From Methanogenium sp. S4BF (GTDB lineage: Archaea > Halobacteriota > Methanomicrobia > Methanomicrobiales > Methanomicrobiaceae): a stretch of DNA of 64,000 nucleotides. A program made the position numbers and the translations under genes. The stretch spans positions 2,415,940 to 2,479,939 of the forward strand of contig NZ_CP091277.1 of NCBI RefSeq assembly GCF_029633965.1. The letters are read 5' to 3'. The notes beneath the pieces were generated by a model. The model ran no database searches and had not been told where the DNA came from. It saw nothing but the letters and a program-made list of their open reading frames with translations. Of this stretch, positions 15,840 through 24,402 are shown in pieces (position 1 is the stretch's first letter; each line of letters starts with the position of its first letter).

Positions 15840-17801
15840 ATGGAAGAGATGCCAAAACCGGTGCTTGTCGAAAAAACCCTTGAGACATGTGAGATTGACC
15901 GGGCACGGATGAGCCTCATGAACCCGGCCCTCATAGAAGAGAAGGTTCAGGAACGGACGATTGACGATACGGCACAGGAGATGCTCCGACACACGATGCG
16001 GGAGGGCATCGAGACCGTATGGGACCGCTACGAGATGCAGCAGCCCTCGTGCACGTATTGTGCCAGCGGCCTTTCCTGCAGCCGCTGTGCGATGGGGCCG
16101 TGCAGGATAATCCCTGAGCATCACCGTGAACGGGGAGTCTGCGGTGCGGACGGGGATCTCGTCGTCGCACGAAATCTGCTCGACACCATTGCAACAGGGG
16201 CTGCGGCACACTCGGACCACGGCCGCGATATCGTCGAGACACTCTACAAAACCGGGAAGGGAACGGCGCAGGGCTACGGGATCTCCGACCCTGAAAAGCT
16301 GAAGCGTATCGCCGGCGAACTCGGGATTTCAACGGATGGGAGAAGTGATGAGGAGATGGCAGTCGATGTTGGCCTCGGGCTTCTCGAGGAATTCGGAACG
16401 GTAAAAAATGAGATCTGCTTTTTAAAACGGGCTCCTGAACAGACACAGGCAATCTGGGACGCTGCAGGCATCCGGCCGCGAAGTGTTGACCGTGAGATTG
16501 TCGAGGCCATGCACCGGGTCCACATGGGGGTTGGGGCAAGCTATGTGAATATCCTGCTGCACGGTCTGCGGACGTCTCTCGGCGACGGGTGGGGCGGTTC
16601 GATGATGGGAACAGAGATCTCAGATGTTCTCTTCGGGACACCGAAGATCAACCAGTCGCAGGTAAATCTCGGTGTTCTGAAGGAAGATTATGTCAATGTC
16701 TCGCTGCATGGCCACAATCCGATGCTCTCAGAGATGATCGTCCGGGCCTCGGAGGACCCTGAAATTCAGGCGCTTGCAAAGAAGGCAGGGGCAAAGGGGG
16801 TCAATCTGGTCGGTCTCTGCTGCACCGGAAATGAACTCCTGATGCGAAAGGGCGTCCCGATGGCAGGCAACCACTTCAACCAGGAGCTTGTGATTACCAC
16901 CGGGGCCGTTGAGGCGATGATCATCGATTACCAGTGTATCTTCCCCTCGCTGCCGCGGACGGCAAGCTGTTATCACACGAAAATCGTCTCGACAAGCGAG
17001 AAATCGAAGGTGGTCGGTTCGTATTACTACGAATTCAAACCCGGGAATGCCTTTGAAACGGCAAAGGCCATCCTGAAGATGGCGGTCGCCAACTTCCCGA
17101 ACAGGATTCCTGAGAAGGTGTACATCCCCGGAAAGCCGGTCGACCTGATGGCCGGATTCTCGGTGGAGGCCATCCAGGAAGCCCTCGGCGGGACCTTCCA
17201 GCCGCTCATCGATGCCATTGCCGACGGCAGGATCCGGGGGGCGGTCGGTATCGTCGGCTGCAACAATCCGAAGGTGAAGCATGATTACGGGCATGTGACC
17301 CTTGCAAAGGAACTGATAAAGCATGATATCCTCTGCGTCGAGACCGGATGCGCCGCGATTGCATCGGGAAAGGCGGGTCTTCTCATGCCTGATGCCGCAT
17401 TCCTGGCCGGGCCCGGCCTCAGGGGAGTCTGCAAGGCCCTTGGCATCCCGCCGGTCCTGCACATGGGGTCCTGTGTGGACTGTTCACGCATCCTTGTCCT
17501 CCTCGCGGAGCTTGCAAAGGCACTGGGTGTCGGGATTCACCAGCTCCCGGTGGCAGGAGCGGCACCGGAGTGGTATTCGCAGAAAGCGGTCTCCATCGGC
17601 TCCTATTTTGTCGCATCGGGTGTCTATACCGTCCTTGGGGTGATGCCCAAGATCACGGGGAGTCCGAACGTGGCAGAGCTCCTCACCTCAGGGGTACACG
17701 GCGTCGTTCAGGCAAAATTTGCTGTGGAGCCGGACCCCGTAACGGCAGCGAAGCTCATCATCTCGCATATCGACGGGAAGAGAACGGAGCTCGGGCTGTA
17801 G
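15840..17801 (+). CDS. cooS: Anaerobic Ni-Fe carbon monoxide dehydrogenase catalytic subunit
   Basis: This 653-residue enzyme interconverts CO and CO2 with ferredoxin-type partners. The N-terminal iron-sulfur region has Cys71, Cys74, Cys80, Cys83, Cys88 and Cys101 (SCTYCASGLSCSRCAMGPC, then GVCGAD). Family C-cluster ligands are present: His in SLHGHNPM, and Cys in GLCCTGNE, DYQCIFP, GIVGCNNP, ETGCAAI and MGSCVDCS. The D-cluster pair is CX2C (71/74); the position of the usual second D-cluster Cys is Ser79. ATG 15840 is preferred over GTG 15831 because GGTGA sits five bases before it. cooC follows after 12 bases. No CooF, hydrogenase or acetyl-CoA synthase gene is near, so this is a standalone CODH. 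Confidence 0.95.
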   Translation: MEEMPKPVLVEKTLETCEIDRARMSLMNPALIEEKVQERTIDDTAQEMLRHTMREGIETVWDRYEMQQPSCTYCASGLSCSRCAMGPCRIIPEHHRERGVCGADGDLVVARNLLDTIATGAAAHSDHGRDIVETLYKTGKGTAQGYGISDPEKLKRIAGELGISTDGRSDEEMAVDVGLGLLEEFGTVKNEICFLKRAPEQTQAIWDAAGIRPRSVDREIVEAMHRVHMGVGASYVNILLHGLRTSLGDGWGGSMMGTEISDVLFGTPKINQSQVNLGVLKEDYVNVSLHGHNPMLSEMIVRASEDPEIQALAKKAGAKGVNLVGLCCTGNELLMRKGVPMAGNHFNQELVITTGAVEAMIIDYQCIFPSLPRTASCYHTKIVSTSEKSKVVGSYYYEFKPGNAFETAKAILKMAVANFPNRIPEKVYIPGKPVDLMAGFSVEAIQEALGGTFQPLIDAIADGRIRGAVGIVGCNNPKVKHDYGHVTLAKELIKHDILCVETGCAAIASGKAGLLMPDAAFLAGPGLRGVCKALGIPPVLHMGSCVDCSRILVLLAELAKALGVGIHQLPVAGAAPEWYSQKAVSIGSYFVASGVYTVLGVMPKITGSPNVAELLTSGVHGVVQAKFAVEPDPVTAAKLIISHIDGKRTELGL

Positions 17802-17813
17802 AGGAGACGGAGG

Positions 17814-18695
17814 ATGGGCGATAAAAAATCTGATATCCGGAATGCGGTCCGGTATTTCCGGGCCCACCGGGCACCGTCATCGGGAGATGGCATGCGTATT
17901 GTTATCGCAGGGAAAGGCGGTGTGGGAAAGACCACCACCTGTGCGATCCTGTCATCCATCTTTGCTGAGAGTGGCATGAACGTCCTCGCCGTTGACGAGG
18001 ACCCCCAGCAGAACCTCGCCTTTTCCCTCGGGTATCTCCCTGAAGCTGCATCCGGAATAATCCCGCTGTCGAAGAATGCCGCATATATCGAGGAGAAGGT
18101 CGGCGTGCGCCCGGGGTCAGGGTGGGGCGGGATGCTCCGGATCAATCCGGAGGTGAACGATGTGGTGGAGCGGTTCGGCATCGCTATCGATGATCATATA
18201 AGCCTGCTCGTTATGGGCAGCGTTTCCACCGCGGCCGGTGGCTGCCTCTGCCCGGAAAATGCCCTTCTGGGCAGTGTCATCCGTTATATCCGTCTGCGGC
18301 GAAACGAAGTGATACTGATGGATACCCAGGCAGGGGTCGAGCATTTCGGCCGGGCGACTGCAGACGGTTTTTCCCAGGCGGTGGTGGTCACAGAACCCTC
18401 ATACAATGCCTACAGCGTCGCCGAACACGCGGCCTCCCTTTCCCGTGAACTGGGGATCAACCATGTCCACCTGGTGGTCAACAAGGTCCGCTCGGCATCA
18501 GATATCCAAAAGATAGAGCTCCTCTCTGGAGGGGGGGAAAAATTCACCTCGGTTCACTACATCCCCTTCAATGAGGCAATCATTGATTCCGAGCCCGATG
18601 TCCGAAGCCTTTGTTCGGGAGAATCCGAAAATCCTGTCGCCGAATCCCTGCGGGATCTCTCCCGTGCTCTCTGTGCTGCGGCAGAAGAGAAGTGA
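17814..18695 (+). CDS. cooC: CooC-type CODH nickel-insertion ATPase
   Basis: This 293-residue MinD/ParA-like P-loop ATPase matures the Ni site of CODH. The deviant Walker A GKGGVGKTT starts at residue 33, followed by VDEDPQQNLAF. The metal-binding CxC is in GGCLCPENALL (Cys144, Cys146), at the dimer interface in CooC. The start at ATG 17814 follows GGAGACGGAGG, a strong ribosome binding site; it gives a 26-residue N-terminal extension before the core, and a second ATG at 17892 with GGGAGA nearby would remove it. It is cotranscribed with cooS. Confidence 0.92.
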   Translation: MGDKKSDIRNAVRYFRAHRAPSSGDGMRIVIAGKGGVGKTTTCAILSSIFAESGMNVLAVDEDPQQNLAFSLGYLPEAASGIIPLSKNAAYIEEKVGVRPGSGWGGMLRINPEVNDVVERFGIAIDDHISLLVMGSVSTAAGGCLCPENALLGSVIRYIRLRRNEVILMDTQAGVEHFGRATADGFSQAVVVTEPSYNAYSVAEHAASLSRELGINHVHLVVNKVRSASDIQKIELLSGGGEKFTSVHYIPFNEAIIDSEPDVRSLCSGESENPVAESLRDLSRALCAAAEEK

Positions 18696-18824
18696 GATTC
18701 TCATCTGCTGTCTTTCAAAAGCAGCATAGTCCGGGTGTTCGTCACCATGGGGCGGATTCCCCGGAAATAATCGTCCCGGGTACTCCCGCTCCCTGAGCCT
18801 GTAAAAAGAGAGGTTTTGGGTATT

Positions 18825-19751
18825 TCACGCTTCCGGCGGTATAATCACCGCATCAATGACATGGATGACGCCGTTGCTGCATTCCACATCAGTGATGATG
18901 ACATTCGCACCGTCCACCTTCACGCCGTCTGCGGTGTCAATGGCAAGGGTGCTGCCCTGCAGGGTATCTATTGTTTCCATGGCCATAACATCTGCAGCCA
19001 TATACCGGCCGTCTGCCACGTGATAGAGCAGGATCTGCGTGAGCTGCCCTTTTGGGTCTTCCAGCAGAGTTGCAACTGTTCCTTCAGGCAGCGCCGCAAA
19101 GGCGTCATCTGTGGGTGCGAATACGGTAAAGTCCTTCGTCTCATCGGACAGTGTCGTCGCAAGGTCTGCTGCCTGAACCGCCGCAACGAGAGTGGTAAAC
19201 CGACCGTCGGCAACCGCAGTCTCTACGACATTCCCTTTTGGCAGCATCACTGCGTCAATGACATGGATAACACCATTGCTGCAGATGATGTCTGCCGTAG
19301 TGACGGTTGCCCCCTCAACCATTACGCCGTCTGTTGTATCGAAGCGTATCCGTTTGCCAAGAAGTGTCATTGCATCCGGCTGTGTTCCCACATCCTCTGC
19401 CATCAGGTTACCTGATACAACATGATACAGAAGGATATCCTTCAGCTCCCCCTCCGGATCCTCGAGGAGGACAGCGACTGTTCCCTCGGGAAGTGCCGCA
19501 AAGGCATTGTCAGTTGGTGCAAATACGGTGAACGGCCCGTCCCCTGAGAGTGTCTCCGTCAGACCTGCGGCATCGACTGCCGTAAGAAGGGTCGTAAATG
19601 ACCCGGCATCCTGTGCGGTCTCCACGATGCTCTTCATTGCTGGTGTCTGTGTGGGGGCAGGGGTTGCTTCCGGTGGTTCGGTAGTAGTACACCCTGCAGC
19701 AAGCACTGCTCCCACCACAATCAGTATGCCCAGAATTTTCAGTGATTTCAT
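18825..19751 (-). CDS. Fasciclin-domain lipoprotein (two FAS1 domains)
   Basis: The 308-residue exported protein has an N-terminal lipoprotein signal ending AVLAAGC (Cys21), a short Pro/Thr linker and two FAS1 domains (about 43-175 and 178-307). Each contains the FAS1 hallmarks [15 protein letters not shown] or [15 protein letters not shown] (H1) and [11 protein letters not shown] (H2). The two domains are very similar, suggesting internal duplication. FAS1 proteins act outside the cell in adhesion or matrix binding. Two tight palindromes lie immediately upstream in the promoter and leader. It is transcribed alone, convergent with cooC. Confidence 0.92.
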   Translation of the reverse strand: MKSLKILGILIVVGAVLAAGCTTTEPPEATPAPTQTPAMKSIVETAQDAGSFTTLLTAVDAAGLTETLSGDGPFTVFAPTDNAFAALPEGTVAVLLEDPEGELKDILLYHVVSGNLMAEDVGTQPDAMTLLGKRIRFDTTDGVMVEGATVTTADIICSNGVIHVIDAVMLPKGNVVETAVADGRFTTLVAAVQAADLATTLSDETKDFTVFAPTDDAFAALPEGTVATLLEDPKGQLTQILLYHVADGRYMAADVMAMETIDTLQGSTLAIDTADGVKVDGANVIITDVECSNGVIHVIDAVIIPPEA

Positions 19752-19762
19752 TCAATACACCC

Positions 19763-19804
19763 CCCATCCTGTGATGGGTTGGCTGTTAATGGTTGTCCAT
19801 TAAC
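19763..19804. promoter_or_regulatory. Two palindromes in the fasciclin promoter region
   Basis: CCCATC-CTGT-GATGGG (19763-19778) and GTTAATGG-TTGT-CCATTAAC (19785-19804) are both perfect dyads with four-base centres 24 bases apart. They lie 12-53 bases upstream of the fasciclin start. A TATA-like AATTAAGTTAA abuts the outer one. They could be operator sites or leader hairpins. Confidence 0.5.
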
Positions 19805-19985
19805 TTAATTGTTGTCAGGGATTTTGAAACGGCTTTTCACAGAAATGAAGATAGGCTCAGGATTGAGGAAAACGGGATGGTGAATCCGGAGCTATTTCCG
19901 ATAATACTCCGGATTATTTCCCCCCATCCGAAATATCTCTCATTGTGTTGTGTTCCTTTGCGGCCTTATGTGAAAGTCTGGTGTA

Positions 19986-21413
19986 CTACCGCTTCACCCA
20001 TGTTCTCGGGAATGCCAGGATAAACAGCGGCACGATCTCAATTCGACCGAGGAGCATATCGACGATCAACACCCCTTTCAACAGATCCGGCATTGCAGCG
20101 CTCGTGATGCCACAGGAGAGGCCGACTGTCCCGAGGGCACTTGAAACTTCGAAGAGGGCATTGTCAAGGCCGTATCCATAGAGCATAAAGATAAAACTGG
20201 ATGCCACGAGGATGAGTGAATAAAGAAAGACAAAGGTAAGAATATTGTAGACCATCTCGGTCTCAATCACGTCTTCTCCCAGCTTGAGGGGAGTGAGTGC
20301 CTCACGGGGAAGAAAATACCGGATAAAGACCAGATGCACCACTTTTAAGAGGATAACAAGCCTGAGAATCTTGATGCCTCCGGCTGTCGACCCCACTGAC
20401 CCGCCCACCCACATCAGAGCGGTGATGACTGCCTTTGATCCGTCGGGAAGGGTGCCGATGTCAATCGTGGCAAATCCTGCTGTACTCAGTGCGGAGAATG
20501 TCTGAAAAGCGGAAACAGAGAGTCCCTCCATGGGATTCATCTCTCCCGGCATGGTGAAGAATAACAGAAGAATGCCGATAGCGGCGAATATCAGAAAATA
20601 CCTGAACTGAATATCTGAGATGAGTGCTTTTTTATTCTCAATCAGCCGGGGATAGAGGCTGAAATTGAATGCTCCCATCAGGCAGCTGAGGGTGATAAGA
20701 AACGGAATTACCAGTCCGGAAAAACCGGCGGCAGATTCCGCCCGTGTGGAAAAACCTCCGGTGGATACTGCGGAGAAGGCGTGGCATACGGCATCAAAGG
20801 GCTGCATGCCCCCGGCAAAGAGGATGAGAAACGAGATCGCAGTTAAGAGGCAGTAGATCTGCACCAGCACTTTTGCAGTTGCCGTGACGCCGGGCCGCAG
20901 GGGTGTTTCAGGGCTGTTAATCGCATAGAGGCGGTGTGCGCTTGTACCCGGCGGGATGAATACCATGAGAATGATGATGATAATCCCGATGCCGCCCACC
21001 CACTGAAGCCAGGAGCGGGCAAAGAGAAACGCCGGCCCAACGGCTGCAGGGGCAACTGAGAGGCCGGTCGTCGTCACCCCGGAGACTGCCTCAAAATAAG
21101 CATCCAGAAATGGCATTCCGGCTGAGACCGTAAAGGGAATGGCGCTTAAAAGGGCGGCAAAGGGGAAAATGACCGCTGCAATGATGAGGGCCTCCTTCCA
21201 TTCCAGTTCGCCTTCCGGCAGCAGTCGGTGAAAGAAAAATCCCAGCAGAATGATGGTGGACCCGATGATAACATACATGCCTGCAATGGTATATTCCCCG
21301 AAATAGAGTGCAACAATAAGCGGTACCAGCAGCATGGCGCCTGCTCCCATCACCAGAATCGAGAGATACTTCAGGACAACAAGCAGCTTCACCGGGGAGA
21401 CCAGTTCATACAT
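19986..21413 (-). CDS. TrkH-family potassium uptake channel subunit
   Basis: This 475-residue membrane protein has four pore-loop repeats. Selectivity segments recognisable by their Ser/Thr-Gly patterns are EAVSGVTTTGLSV, SAVSTGGFSTR, FSALSTAGFATIDIG and SALGTVGLSCGI. Members form dimers gated by TrkA-type RCK proteins and admit K+ driven by the membrane potential. The length is normal for TrkH. The likely TrkA partner lies at 9974-10651 rather than adjacent. A TATA-like CCTTAAAAA is about 34 bases before the start. Confidence 0.9.
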   Translation of the reverse strand: MYELVSPVKLLVVLKYLSILVMGAGAMLLVPLIVALYFGEYTIAGMYVIIGSTIILLGFFFHRLLPEGELEWKEALIIAAVIFPFAALLSAIPFTVSAGMPFLDAYFEAVSGVTTTGLSVAPAAVGPAFLFARSWLQWVGGIGIIIIILMVFIPPGTSAHRLYAINSPETPLRPGVTATAKVLVQIYCLLTAISFLILFAGGMQPFDAVCHAFSAVSTGGFSTRAESAAGFSGLVIPFLITLSCLMGAFNFSLYPRLIENKKALISDIQFRYFLIFAAIGILLLFFTMPGEMNPMEGLSVSAFQTFSALSTAGFATIDIGTLPDGSKAVITALMWVGGSVGSTAGGIKILRLVILLKVVHLVFIRYFLPREALTPLKLGEDVIETEMVYNILTFVFLYSLILVASSFIFMLYGYGLDNALFEVSSALGTVGLSCGITSAAMPDLLKGVLIVDMLLGRIEIVPLFILAFPRTWVKR

Positions 21414-21592
21414 ATGGACACTCTCTTCTATGAGGAGAGGGTTTTTAAGGATTCACCCTGTTCGTGCATCTTCTCTGTCTGGATGGCAGGTGTCCGTCAG
21501 CTCGTTCTTTCAGAAATAAATTCCCGTATTTAGCTTTCTCTCTCAATTAAGCTGTAAATGTGTGATAACCTGTAAAAAAAACAAAAATTATC

Positions 21593-21606
21593 ATTTAAAT
21601 ATAATT
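21593..21606 (+). promoter_or_regulatory. TATA box of the PutP-type symporter gene
   Basis: ATTTAAATATAATT lies about 100 bases upstream of the chosen start. The predicted transcription start near 21627 falls after the upstream in-frame ATG at 21617, ruling that one out and supporting ATG 21701 with a leader of about 75 bases. Confidence 0.5.
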
Positions 21607-21700
21607 AATCGCAGAAATGTATGAGCTGAATGTCTTCCGTATCCCATATTATCCCGGACCGGATATTTCAGCAGTCGGATGTATTGGTTTAGGTGGTACT

Positions 21701-23194
21701 ATGGAAATAAACAATATCGAAATTATCGCTGCATTTGTTGTCTATCTCAGCGTAATGGTCACAATCGGATTTTTGTATTATAAGAAGACGACAACGGTGA
21801 GCGATTATATTCTCGGTGGGCGAGGACTCAACCGGTATGTAACGGCCCTGAGTGCCGAGGCATCGGATATGAGCGGGTGGCTCCTGATTGGGCTGCCAGG
21901 GCTTGCATACCTGACCGGGATGTCAGCCGCATGGGTGGCACTCGGTCTGATTATCGGAACATTCCTGAACTGGAAGTTTGTTGCAAAGCGGTTGAGGATT
22001 TATACCCAGTGTGCAAATGACTCGCTGACACTCCCCGATTTTTTCAGAAACCGTTTTGAGGATAAATCGGATATTATCGGCGGCATATCTGCGGTTTTTA
22101 TCCTGATCTTCTTCCTCATCTACACATCTGCCCAGTTTGTGGCAGGCGGCAAACTCTTCAACACGGTTTTTGGTATTGACTATACAACCGCACTTCTCCT
22201 GGGATCGGCGATTGTCGTTTTATATACCTTTACCGGCGGTTTCAAGGCGGTCTGCCTGACTGATTTTATTCAGGGGTGCCTGATGTTCTTTGCACTGCTG
22301 ATTGTGCCGATTGCCGCACTGGCGATTCTTGGCGGGCCCGGTGTTGTTGTTTCAGGTATTGGCGATATTAACCCGGCGCTCCTCAATCCGTTCCTTGACC
22401 CTGAAGGAAATCCCCTGACAATCATTGCGATTGCCTCGATGCTTGCCTGGGGACTGGGCTATTTCGGCCAGCCCCATATTCTCGTGCGGTTTATGGCAAT
22501 CGAGAAGGCAGAACAGGTGCGTGAGGCGCGAACCGTTGCAATGGTATGGGTTATCGTCTCCCTGTGTGCCGCTGTTGCAATCGGCATCATCGGGCGGGTG
22601 TTTTTGAGCCAGCCTCTCATCGGTGCCGACTCAGAAACTGTTTTCATGGTGATGACCGGAGATGTGCTGTTCCCGTTCCTCGCAGGCATTGTCTTCTGCG
22701 GTATCCTTGCAGCAATCATGAGTACCGCGTCATCCCAGCTTCTCGTCAGTGCATCTGCTGTCTCACAGGACCTCTACACCTCCTTTTTCAAACAGAAGGC
22801 GACCGACCGTGAACTGATATGGATCAGCCGTATCTCCGTTCTTATTGTGGCAGTCTTTGCGATTCTTCTCGGACTTGACCCGGAGAGCTTTGTCTTTAAC
22901 ATCGTCTCCTATGCCTGGGCAGGGTTCGGGGCAACGTTTGGCCCGCTTCTTTTAATGGCCCTCTTCTGGAAGAGAACTACACGGCAGGGAGCTCTTGCAG
23001 GCATTGTTGTCGGTGGACTGACGGTTCTTCTCTGGAAACAGGTGGGGCTCTTTGGCATCTATGAAATTATTCCTGGGTTCATTCTCTCCCTTCTTGCCAT
23101 CTATGTGGTCAGCAAAATGACTCCGCCGCCGGCTGATTCAATCACTCAGGTGTTTGATGAGACAGAACGGATAGCGAAAGAGTTTAGGAACTAA
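21701..23194 (+). CDS. putP: Sodium/solute symporter, PutP (proline) type
   Basis: This 497-residue member of the SSS family has about 13 membrane helices. It carries DYILGGRGLNRYVTALSAEASDMSGWLL, with the Na+-site and substrate motifs of PutP, and the family signature GSAIVVLYTFTGGFKAV in the middle. Length and sequence pattern fit Na+/proline symporters, so uptake of proline as an osmolyte or nutrient is likely; other compatible solutes cannot be excluded. The start at ATG 21701 follows AGGTGGT by three bases. A T9 tract directly after the stop ends the transcript. Confidence 0.9.
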   Translation: MEINNIEIIAAFVVYLSVMVTIGFLYYKKTTTVSDYILGGRGLNRYVTALSAEASDMSGWLLIGLPGLAYLTGMSAAWVALGLIIGTFLNWKFVAKRLRIYTQCANDSLTLPDFFRNRFEDKSDIIGGISAVFILIFFLIYTSAQFVAGGKLFNTVFGIDYTTALLLGSAIVVLYTFTGGFKAVCLTDFIQGCLMFFALLIVPIAALAILGGPGVVVSGIGDINPALLNPFLDPEGNPLTIIAIASMLAWGLGYFGQPHILVRFMAIEKAEQVREARTVAMVWVIVSLCAAVAIGIIGRVFLSQPLIGADSETVFMVMTGDVLFPFLAGIVFCGILAAIMSTASSQLLVSASAVSQDLYTSFFKQKATDRELIWISRISVLIVAVFAILLGLDPESFVFNIVSYAWAGFGATFGPLLLMALFWKRTTRQGALAGIVVGGLTVLLWKQVGLFGIYEIIPGFILSLLAIYVVSKMTPPPADSITQVFDETERIAKEFRN

Positions 23195-23203
23195 TTTTTT
23201 TTT
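23195..23203 (+). terminator. T9 tract directly after the putP stop codon
   Basis: Nine T follow the TAA stop with no gap, a typical archaeal oligo-T terminator. Confidence 0.65.
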
Positions 23204-23408
23204 CGTAATGCAGGATACTTTCTGAGCGGAAAATAGTTCTGGGTTTCTTGGCCAGTGCCGTGGCACATGGTGCATGAGTGTTGATTATACACCGGCACGG
23301 TAGCGGACTGATATATTCCTGAACCGGAAATCCCTCATGAAATGATGCCGCTGGATAATAGGGAAAAAATGAGAATTCTATCCCCCTTTTTCCCGTTTCA
23401 GGTATTGG

Positions 23409-24050
23409 CTATGTTTGGCCGCCGCCGTTGCCGCCATCTTTCTGTGATGTTGAGGTGACCTTAACTGCACCGCTTCCCTGGTAAATGATCTTCTTAGATC
23501 CGTCAATCTTTGTTTTCTCCACAACAAAGAACATGCGTTCTACATCGGCATTCAGCCCGTCCAGATCCCTTACATAGAAGACATACTCCCATTTGTAGTC
23601 GTTTTCCCGATGGACCTTAGAATAGAGGGCTCCTACTTCCGGAGATGGCTGGTATGGCTCATCAGGGTGAGCAGGATCCGGCAGCCTGAGTGAGATCGTA
23701 TATCTGGGATTACTCTCAAGATCGCCGAGTATGGTGACATCAAAATTCTCAATCGCTTGATCACTCTCATCTGTGATCGAAGCCCAGATTGGCTCGTTGT
23801 TTTCATCGGTCGTGAGGTAATTATATGGATTGCTGTACACCGCAACCCGGATCGGATAACCCGGAATTGTCGGAATGATCGCTGCCGGACGGTCTATATT
23901 CATCGGATGGGACTCCATCGGTGAAATTGCAATCCAGATATTATCTCCCGGATATAATGTGTTTGCAACTGGCTCCTCGTCCTCTGCCATTACGGGCACT
24001 GTCAGAAGACACAAGCCTATGGCGAGGATCAAAATTGTTAGTTTTTTCAT
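23409..24050 (-). CDS. Secreted protein of unknown function
   Basis: The 213-residue protein has a clear signal peptide (MKKLTILILAIGLCLLTVPVMA, cleaved before EDEE). The mature part is acidic and beta-rich, beginning NTLYPGDNIWIAISP, and the tail KDGGNGGGQT is glycine-rich. No transmembrane anchor or lipobox is present, so it is probably released or held by the S-layer. The N-terminal YPGDNIWIA pattern recalls the start of surface-protein domains found in methanogens, but the family was not recognised. GGGG is just upstream of the ATG, and the leader contains a 15-pair hairpin. Confidence 0.7.
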   Translation of the reverse strand: MKKLTILILAIGLCLLTVPVMAEDEEPVANTLYPGDNIWIAISPMESHPMNIDRPAAIIPTIPGYPIRVAVYSNPYNYLTTDENNEPIWASITDESDQAIENFDVTILGDLESNPRYTISLRLPDPAHPDEPYQPSPEVGALYSKVHRENDYKWEYVFYVRDLDGLNADVERMFFVVEKTKIDGSKKIIYQGSGAVKVTSTSQKDGGNGGGQT

Positions 24051-24070
24051 ACGCTTTTCCCCTTTACATA

Positions 24071-24109
24071 CTGTTTTTTCAGGAGACTATGCCCTCCTGA
24101 AAAATACAG
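24071..24109 (-). promoter_or_regulatory. Strong leader hairpin upstream of the secreted protein
   Basis: The 11-base arms TTTTTCAGGAG (24075-24085) and CTCCTGAAAAA (24094-24104) are perfect complements around eight bases. CTGT and ACAG extend the stem to 15 pairs with one bulged T at 24105. TATA-like elements at 24129-24144 place the transcript start at or just before the hairpin, so the mRNA would begin with it, about 20 bases before the ribosome binding site. It could control stability or translation, or be a DNA operator. Confidence 0.6.
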
Positions 24110-24402
24110 CCCTTACTCCGCATAATCATATATATGTGTATTTATGCGTTATTTGGAATAATCCTTTTTGGTGGCCTTTTTGTCAGATTGTGTCCCAATA
24201 TTGGTTTTATTTCTGCATGGGGGTGCGTAATGTTTAAAATAGGAGTTTCAAATATATTTGTGCTATTTTGACTGTTTGTCATTGCCAGTACGGGGTAAGA
24301 TGCTCCAGAGCATTCGGTATGCTCCCGAAAAAAGAATTTTTAGATCCATTTGATGCTCAGCGGATTTCTTTTGGGTGCGGCCCCGGTGCTCCGCTGTTTT
24401 GG
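24110..24402. other. Gene-free spacer
   Basis: AT-rich sequence holding TATA-like elements (24129-24144) for the minus-strand secreted-protein gene; nothing else was seen before the nitroreductase stop. Confidence 0.4.

Noticed and set aside
16274-16641. Antisense frames in cooS
   Set aside because: They mirror the cooS codons; the sense frame carries the metal ligands.
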